The notes under the pieces: model-generated
The model's database searches: none
The model's input: only the letters and a program-made list of their open reading frames with translations
What the model was told of the DNA's origin: nothing
From: Pseudomonadota bacterium
GTDB lineage: Bacteria > Pseudomonadota > Gammaproteobacteria > Burkholderiales > Burkholderiaceae_D
Direction: 5' to 3'
Assembly: GCA_018241865.1 (NCBI GenBank)
Contig: JAFECY010000263.1
Location: 1 to 10,276, forward strand
Length of the DNA stretch: 10,276 nucleotides
Position numbers and translations under genes: made by a program
Shown here: one piece after another, positions 6,935-10,276 of the stretch
Position numbering within the stretch: position 1 is the stretch's first letter
Layout of the letters: each line of letters opens with the position of its first letter

Positions 6935-7380
6935 TCGCGCTGTTGCAGCGAGTCACGCAAGCCAGCGTCACGGTTGAAGGTGTCATCGTCGGCAAGATCG
7001 ATCATGGCTTGCTGGTCTTGTTGTGCGCCGAACGCGGCGATAGTGAAAAAGAAGCAGAGATATTGCTGACGAAGTTGTTGGCGTATCGGGTATTCGCCGA
7101 CGACGCGGGCAAGATGAACCGCAGTGTGGTCGATGTGGCGGGTGGCTTGTTGCTGGTGCCGCAATTTACCTTGGCGGCCGATACCCGTTCCGGCACCCGG
7201 CCATCCTTCACGCCGGCTGCGCCGCCAGCGGAAGGGCTGCGTTTGTTTGAATATGTCGTGCGGCAAGCGGGCACCAAGCATGCGCGGGTAGAGACTGGTC
7301 GTTTCGGCGCACATATGCAAGTGGCGCTGGTCAACGACGGACCGGTGACGTTTTGGTTGCAGGTGACGCCGACCGCCTGA
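6931..7380 (+). CDS. dtd: D-aminoacyl-tRNA deacylase (D-Tyr-tRNA deacylase)
   Basis: Dtd is a homodimeric RNA-based editing enzyme that hydrolyses D-aminoacyl-tRNAs (classically D-Tyr-tRNA-Tyr) and also glycine mischarged on tRNA-Ala. The 149-residue product starts MIALLQRV, the standard N-terminus. It carries the Gly-cisPro motif in [11 protein letters not shown] (Gly137-Pro138) and the partner motif PQFTL (77-81) followed by [12 protein letters not shown]. In most Dtd proteins the latter reads SQFTL, so Ser77 is replaced by proline here; the Gln, Phe and Thr are kept. The start is TTG at 6931, overlapping the tyrS stop (TTGA), with no alternative that preserves the conserved N-terminus. The coupling places the proofreader of D-Tyr-tRNA directly behind the enzyme that forms it. 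Confidence 0.95.
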   Translation: MIALLQRVTQASVTVEGVIVGKIDHGLLVLLCAERGDSEKEAEILLTKLLAYRVFADDAGKMNRSVVDVAGGLLLVPQFTLAADTRSGTRPSFTPAAPPAEGLRLFEYVVRQAGTKHARVETGRFGAHMQVALVNDGPVTFWLQVTPTA

Positions 7381-7463
7381 AAGTTGTGAGGTGGCGCGGC
7401 GTCGCCGGTGCTTGTAAGCTTGCTGGTGAGTACATTGCTCGATAAACCGCAAAGGAGGCTGAC

Positions 7464-8105
7464 ATGAAATTCTGGAGCGATTCTTTCAAGGACGGCGGCG
7501 TCATTCCCGGCCGTTATGCTTTTTGCGAAATTGATCCGGTCAGTCACGTGCGCTTATCGGCCAATCGTAATCCGCATTTTGCTTGGCGCGATGTGCCGGC
7601 CGGTACGCGTTCGCTGGCCTTGATCTGCCATGATCCCGACGTGCCTTCGCGCGGCGACGATGTCAATCAGGAAGGCAAGACGGTGCCGGCCGATTTGCCG
7701 CGCGTGGATTTCTTTCACTGGGTGTTGATCGACTTGCCGGTACGCTTCACCACCTTGGCCGAAGGCGCATGCTGCGACGGCGTGACGCCACGCGGCAAGA
7801 CCGGGCCGGATATTGCTGGCGCACTCTTGGGGCCGGCGCGGCATGGCCTGAACGACTACACCGGCTGGTTTGCCGGCGATGCCGACATGGGTGGCAATTA
7901 CTTCGGTTACGACGGTCCTTGTCCGCCGTGGAACGACGCCATCATCCATCGCTATGTGTTCACGCTATATGCCTTAGGCATCGAGCGGCTGCCGCTGGAA
8001 GGCGCATTCACTGGCCAGCAAGCGCGGCAAGCCATCGCCGAACATATTTTGGCGCAGGCGCAATGGGTCGGCTGCTACACGTTGAACCCAACGTTGCAAC
8101 CATGA
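7464..8105 (+). CDS. YbhB/YbcL-like PEBP family protein
   Basis: A member of the phosphatidylethanolamine-binding/Raf-kinase-inhibitor-like fold, whose bacterial role is not established. The 213-residue product shows the ligand-pocket motifs HDPDVP (56-61), FHWVLIDLP (84-92) and the FGYDGPCPP..HRYVFTLYAL block (147-171). It is longer than the 150-180 residues of E. coli YbhB/YbcL, mainly through an insertion after DPDVP (about 62-80) and a longer middle. No signal peptide is visible, so it should be cytosolic. A near-perfect Shine-Dalgarno AAAGGAGG (7451-7458) precedes the ATG by 5 bases, suggesting strong translation. The 83-base gap after dtd holds no clear terminator; a weak TTGCTG..GATAAA promoter is possible there. 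Its stop overlaps the start of the phosphatase gene (ATGA), suggesting they are made together. Confidence 0.88.
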   Translation: MKFWSDSFKDGGVIPGRYAFCEIDPVSHVRLSANRNPHFAWRDVPAGTRSLALICHDPDVPSRGDDVNQEGKTVPADLPRVDFFHWVLIDLPVRFTTLAEGACCDGVTPRGKTGPDIAGALLGPARHGLNDYTGWFAGDADMGGNYFGYDGPCPPWNDAIIHRYVFTLYALGIERLPLEGAFTGQQARQAIAEHILAQAQWVGCYTLNPTLQP

Positions 8106-8752
8106 GCATGCGCGAAATTTTGTTGATCCGTCACGGCGAAACCGACTGGAATGCCGAGCGTCGTTTGCAGGGACATCTCGATATCGGCCTCAATACTGCC
8201 GGTCGGCGACAGGCGCGTGCGCTGGCGCGCGCTTTGCGCGCCGAGAAACTCGACACCATCATCGCCAGCGACTTGCAGCGCGCACTGCATACGGCACAGG
8301 CAATCGCGGCCGAGCAAGATGCAACGGTGCAGATCGAACCCGGTTTGCGTGAGCGCTGCTACGGTGCGTTCGAGGGTTTGCGTCATGCCGACATCCAGCA
8401 ACGTTATCCGCACGATTACGCCGCTTGGCAGGCGCGCGAATTTGATGCGCGTTTTCCGCAGGGCGAGCGTGCTGCCGAAACTTTGCGCGAATTCACCGAG
8501 CGTGCAGTCGGTGCAGTCACTCGATTGGCGGCAGCAGGCAAGGCGCGTCGTGTGGCGATCGTCACCCACGGCGGCGTGTTGGAGTGCGTGTATCGCGCGG
8601 TGAATGGCGTGGCTGCCGGCGCGCCACGTGATTTTGAAATTCGCAACGCCGGCATCAATCGCATGTTGTGGGACGGCACCGGTTTACGCATGCAGCAATG
8701 GTCGGACACCGCGCATCTCAGTGCTGCTGCGCTGGATGAAGTCGATCGTTGA
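8102..8752 (+). CDS. Histidine phosphatase family protein (phosphoglycerate mutase-like)
   Basis: A small cytosolic branch-1 histidine phosphatase; the natural substrate cannot be told from sequence. The 216-residue product opens with the catalytic LIRHGETDWN (Arg10, phospho-accepting His11). It retains SDLQRA (Arg60), the acidic LRERCYGAFEG segment (Glu84) and the second histidine in VTHGG (His156), so all active-site positions are present. It resembles the GpmB/CobC-like proteins annotated loosely as phosphoglycerate mutase, alpha-ribazole phosphatase or broad-specificity phosphatase. No cobalamin gene is nearby to support CobC. The ATG at 8102 overlaps the previous stop (ATGA) and lies only a few residues before the RHG motif. 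The reading frame stays open far upstream, but that would run through the preceding gene. The next gene starts 15 bases downstream. Confidence 0.92.
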   Translation: MSMREILLIRHGETDWNAERRLQGHLDIGLNTAGRRQARALARALRAEKLDTIIASDLQRALHTAQAIAAEQDATVQIEPGLRERCYGAFEGLRHADIQQRYPHDYAAWQAREFDARFPQGERAAETLREFTERAVGAVTRLAAAGKARRVAIVTHGGVLECVYRAVNGVAAGAPRDFEIRNAGINRMLWDGTGLRMQQWSDTAHLSAAALDEVDR

Positions 8753-8767
8753 TACGCCGAGGGCGCG

Positions 8768-9862
8768 ATGAAATTCAACTTCTTTGCCTCGACCGGACCA
8801 CAGTCGCTGCTGGCTGCCGGCACGGCTACCGCGCCGACCACGGTACTGATTGCCACTGAGCACGCGGCTTTGAGCCAAGCTTTGTACACCTTGCTGGAAA
8901 GCTTGCCGCAAGCCCCAGCGGAGCGCGACCACATCCACCGCCTGTGCGATACCGTGCTCGATGCGACGCCGCGTTTGCGTCTGATTTGGATCGGTTTTGC
9001 TGCCGATGACGAACTATTTGTCGCGCCGCATGCGGTGGCGGGAGAAAGTATCGTCGAGGCGAATGACTGGCGGTTGCCGCTTGCTTGCTTCGATGCCGCA
9101 ACGCCGTACGCGCAAGCCGCGCTAGAAACCACCGACGGCTCGCACGAGCTTCATTCACTGTTCGCACCTTGGCTGGGAAACATGGACGCATGCAGCGCGC
9201 ATGCCGCGTTGGCGATTCCGCTGCGTTCTGAGAAACGCGAAGTAGGCGAGGCGCGTGGGTTGATTGTGTTTTATTCTGATGACGTCAATTATTTTTCTCG
9301 CCTAGGCGGCACGACTTTTCAGGCCATTGGCCATGTTGCTGAAATCATCTGGCGACAAACGAGCCTGATGCAAATGTTGGCGCACAAATCGCAGATCGAC
9401 GCGCTCACTGGTTTGATGAATCGGCGCAAGATGCATTACGTGTTGAAGGCTGCCATCGAGCGCGCTCAACGCGAAGAAGAAATGTTGTCGATCATGATAT
9501 TGCGCATTGATCGTTTCGGCCGCCTGAATGAGCGTTTCGGTTGGAACGCCGGCGACAATCTGTTGACCAGTTTTGCCAACGAAGTCGCCCTGCAAATGCG
9601 CGCGCAAGATCGGTTGGCGCGCTGGACGGGGGTTGAGTTTTTATATCTGATGCCGCGCACCGATCGTCGTCACGCCGAATTTCTGGCGCACGGTTTGCGT
9701 GCGTATTTCTCTTCGCATCCGTTGCGGGTCCGCGATGAGGAAGTGGCGCTCGATTTGCACATCGGCGTAGCCACTTGCGCCAGTCCGACCATGCAACTGG
9801 ACGAGTTGCTGCGCGAAGCCGATTGCCAAATGCAAGTGGCGATTTCCGCCAGTCGCGCCTGA
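8768..9862 (+). CDS. GAF plus degenerate GGDEF protein, candidate c-di-GMP receptor
   Basis: The 364-residue protein has a poorly conserved N-terminus (1-50), a GAF-like region (about 51-200, for example LRLIWIGFAADDELFVAP and a later AALAIPLR..GLIVFYS) and a C-terminal GGDEF domain (about 205-362). The domain begins normally with DALTGLMNRR (211-220). The metal-binding segment usually written D-x-D-x-F is RIDRF (246-250), losing the first Asp. The GGDEF signature is TGVEF (287-291), losing the first Gly and the acidic third position. Cyclase activity is therefore unlikely. An RxxD motif (Arg278-Ala-Gln-Asp281) sits exactly 9 residues before the signature, the spacing of the allosteric I-site, so c-di-GMP binding is plausible. 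No membrane segment is visible. GAGGG (8759-8763) precedes the ATG by 4 bases. The gene follows the phosphatase gene by 15 bases and may be co-transcribed. Confidence 0.88.
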   Translation: MKFNFFASTGPQSLLAAGTATAPTTVLIATEHAALSQALYTLLESLPQAPAERDHIHRLCDTVLDATPRLRLIWIGFAADDELFVAPHAVAGESIVEANDWRLPLACFDAATPYAQAALETTDGSHELHSLFAPWLGNMDACSAHAALAIPLRSEKREVGEARGLIVFYSDDVNYFSRLGGTTFQAIGHVAEIIWRQTSLMQMLAHKSQIDALTGLMNRRKMHYVLKAAIERAQREEEMLSIMILRIDRFGRLNERFGWNAGDNLLTSFANEVALQMRAQDRLARWTGVEFLYLMPRTDRRHAEFLAHGLRAYFSSHPLRVRDEEVALDLHIGVATCASPTMQLDELLREADCQMQVAISASRA

Positions 9863-9901
9863 ACAAGACTAGCGTGTCGGCGCAGAAGTTTCCCGGCTAA
9901 G

Positions 9902-9922
9902 TGCTTGCTCACTGAGCAGGCA
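9902..9922. repeat. Inverted repeat between the GGDEF gene and dusB
   Basis: TGCTTGCTC (9902-9910) pairs with GAGCAGGCA (9914-9922), 9 bp with one G-T wobble around a 3-base loop ACT. No T-tract follows, so it is not a standard terminator. It covers the putative -35 element of dusB and could be an operator, or a hairpin ending the upstream transcript. Confidence 0.6.
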
Positions 9923-9932
9923 AGACTACAAT
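9905..9932 (+). promoter_or_regulatory. Possible sigma-70 promoter of dusB
   Basis: TTGCTC (9905-9910) and TACAAT (9927-9932) are separated by 16 bases. The -10 matches consensus at five of six positions and the -35 at three. Transcription would start near 9939, about 28 bases before the dusB GTG. The -35 lies inside the inverted repeat just described. Confidence 0.5.
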
Positions 9933-9966
9933 AGCGGTTTCATCTTTTCGCACGCGCTTTCCCTAC

Positions 9967-10276
9967 GTGAACATCGGCCCCTACTCTCTGCCCAATAATG
10001 TGTTCGTCGCCCCGATGGCCGGGGTGACCGACCGGCCGTTTCGGCAATTGTGCAAGCAACTTGGTGCCGGCTATGCGGTGTCCGAAATGGCGGCATCCAA
10101 TCCACGTCTGTGGCATTCCGAAAAAAGTACGCGTCGCACCAATCACGAAGGCGAGATGGAGCCTAAAGCGGTGCAGATCGCCGGCGCCGATCCCGCCATG
10201 TTGGCCGAATGCGCCAAATTCAATGTCGCACGCGGCGCGCAAATTATCGACATCAACATGGGCTGTCCGGTCAAAA
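9967..10276 (+). CDS. dusB: tRNA dihydrouridine synthase B, N-terminal part (cut by window end)
   Basis: Dus enzymes are FMN-dependent reductases that convert specific uridines of tRNA D-loops to dihydrouridine. The frame is open from a GTG at 9967 to the window end, giving 103 residues. Typical motifs are the FMN-pocket APMAGVTDRPFR (15-26), VQIAGADP (69-76) and INMGCPVK (96-103), whose Cys100 is the catalytic acid. The N-terminus MNIGPYSL matches betaproteobacterial DusB, supporting the GTG start, although no clear Shine-Dalgarno precedes it. Full-length proteins are about 330-350 residues, so two thirds lies beyond the window; in proteobacteria fis often follows. A promoter-like TTGCTC/TACAAT pair lies just upstream. 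Confidence 0.93.
   Translation, partial: MNIGPYSLPNNVFVAPMAGVTDRPFRQLCKQLGAGYAVSEMAASNPRLWHSEKSTRRTNHEGEMEPKAVQIAGADPAMLAECAKFNVARGAQIIDINMGCPVK

Noticed and set aside
7381..7463. Possible regulatory RNA or terminator between dtd and the PEBP-like gene
   Set aside because: Only short GC-rich stems (for example GGCG..CGCC near 7393-7406) and a weak promoter-like pair are visible, with no T-tract; the evidence is too thin for a feature.
7769..8101. N-terminal extension of the histidine phosphatase reaching back to 7769
   Set aside because: It overlaps the PEBP-like gene in another frame, reads as Arg-rich nonsense, and the ATG at 8102 sits right before the RHG motif as in the family.
8416..9132. 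Minus-strand open frame opposite the phosphatase and GGDEF genes
   Set aside because: Ser/Ala/Arg-rich translation without domains, antisense to two identified genes.
1..10276. Search for CRISPR arrays, tRNA genes, insertion sequences or phage genes
   Set aside because: No regularly spaced repeats, no tRNA-like TTCRA arms in gaps, no transposase or integrase motifs, and no pair of terminal inverted repeats were seen; intergenic gaps are all under about 145 bases.

Overview
The window reads as an ordinary, densely packed chromosomal segment of a betaproteobacterium. The protein sequences (ArgC, ErpA, type-2 TyrRS, Dtd, DusB) and the gene neighbourhood rpsI-argC-(membrane protein)-bactofilin-erpA-anmK-M23 peptidase-tyrS-dtd point to Burkholderiales, most likely the Oxalobacteraceae (Herminiimonas/Janthinobacterium/Undibacterium-like). 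That placement rests on recalled family resemblance, not on a search. I see no insertion sequence, phage gene, tRNA, rRNA or CRISPR array, and no gene looks broken.

Layout. Positions 1-126 hold the 3' end of rpsI (ribosomal protein S9), closed by a clear intrinsic terminator. A plus-strand group follows: argC (arginine biosynthesis), an uncharacterised single-pass membrane coiled-coil protein, a bactofilin and erpA (Fe-S carrier). A hairpin with T-tracts in both directions separates erpA from the convergent minus-strand gene anmK (anhydro-MurNAc kinase). anmK lies downstream of a minus-strand M23 peptidoglycan endopeptidase gene. The strongest hairpin of the window sits between those two, and its T-tract runs directly into the anmK start codon. 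A divergent promoter region (about 5528-5656) separates the peptidase gene from tyrS. tyrS overlaps dtd by 4 bases, joining the tyrosine-charging enzyme to the enzyme that removes D-Tyr from tRNA. A second tight plus-strand group encodes a PEBP/YbhB-like protein, a histidine phosphatase and a GAF plus degenerate GGDEF protein. The window ends inside dusB (tRNA dihydrouridine synthase).

How the genes fit together. Two themes stand out. One is the cell envelope: membrane coiled-coil protein, bactofilin scaffold, M23 endopeptidase and peptidoglycan-recycling kinase lie within about 4.2 kb. The other is translation: rpsI, tyrS, dtd and dusB. I found no clearly novel multi-gene system. The most interesting single item is the GGDEF protein, which has lost its catalytic signature but keeps an RxxD inhibitory-site motif at the right spacing. 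It is therefore a candidate c-di-GMP receptor rather than a synthase. Next are the terminator or attenuator at the anmK start and the uncharacterised membrane protein translated just ahead of the bactofilin.
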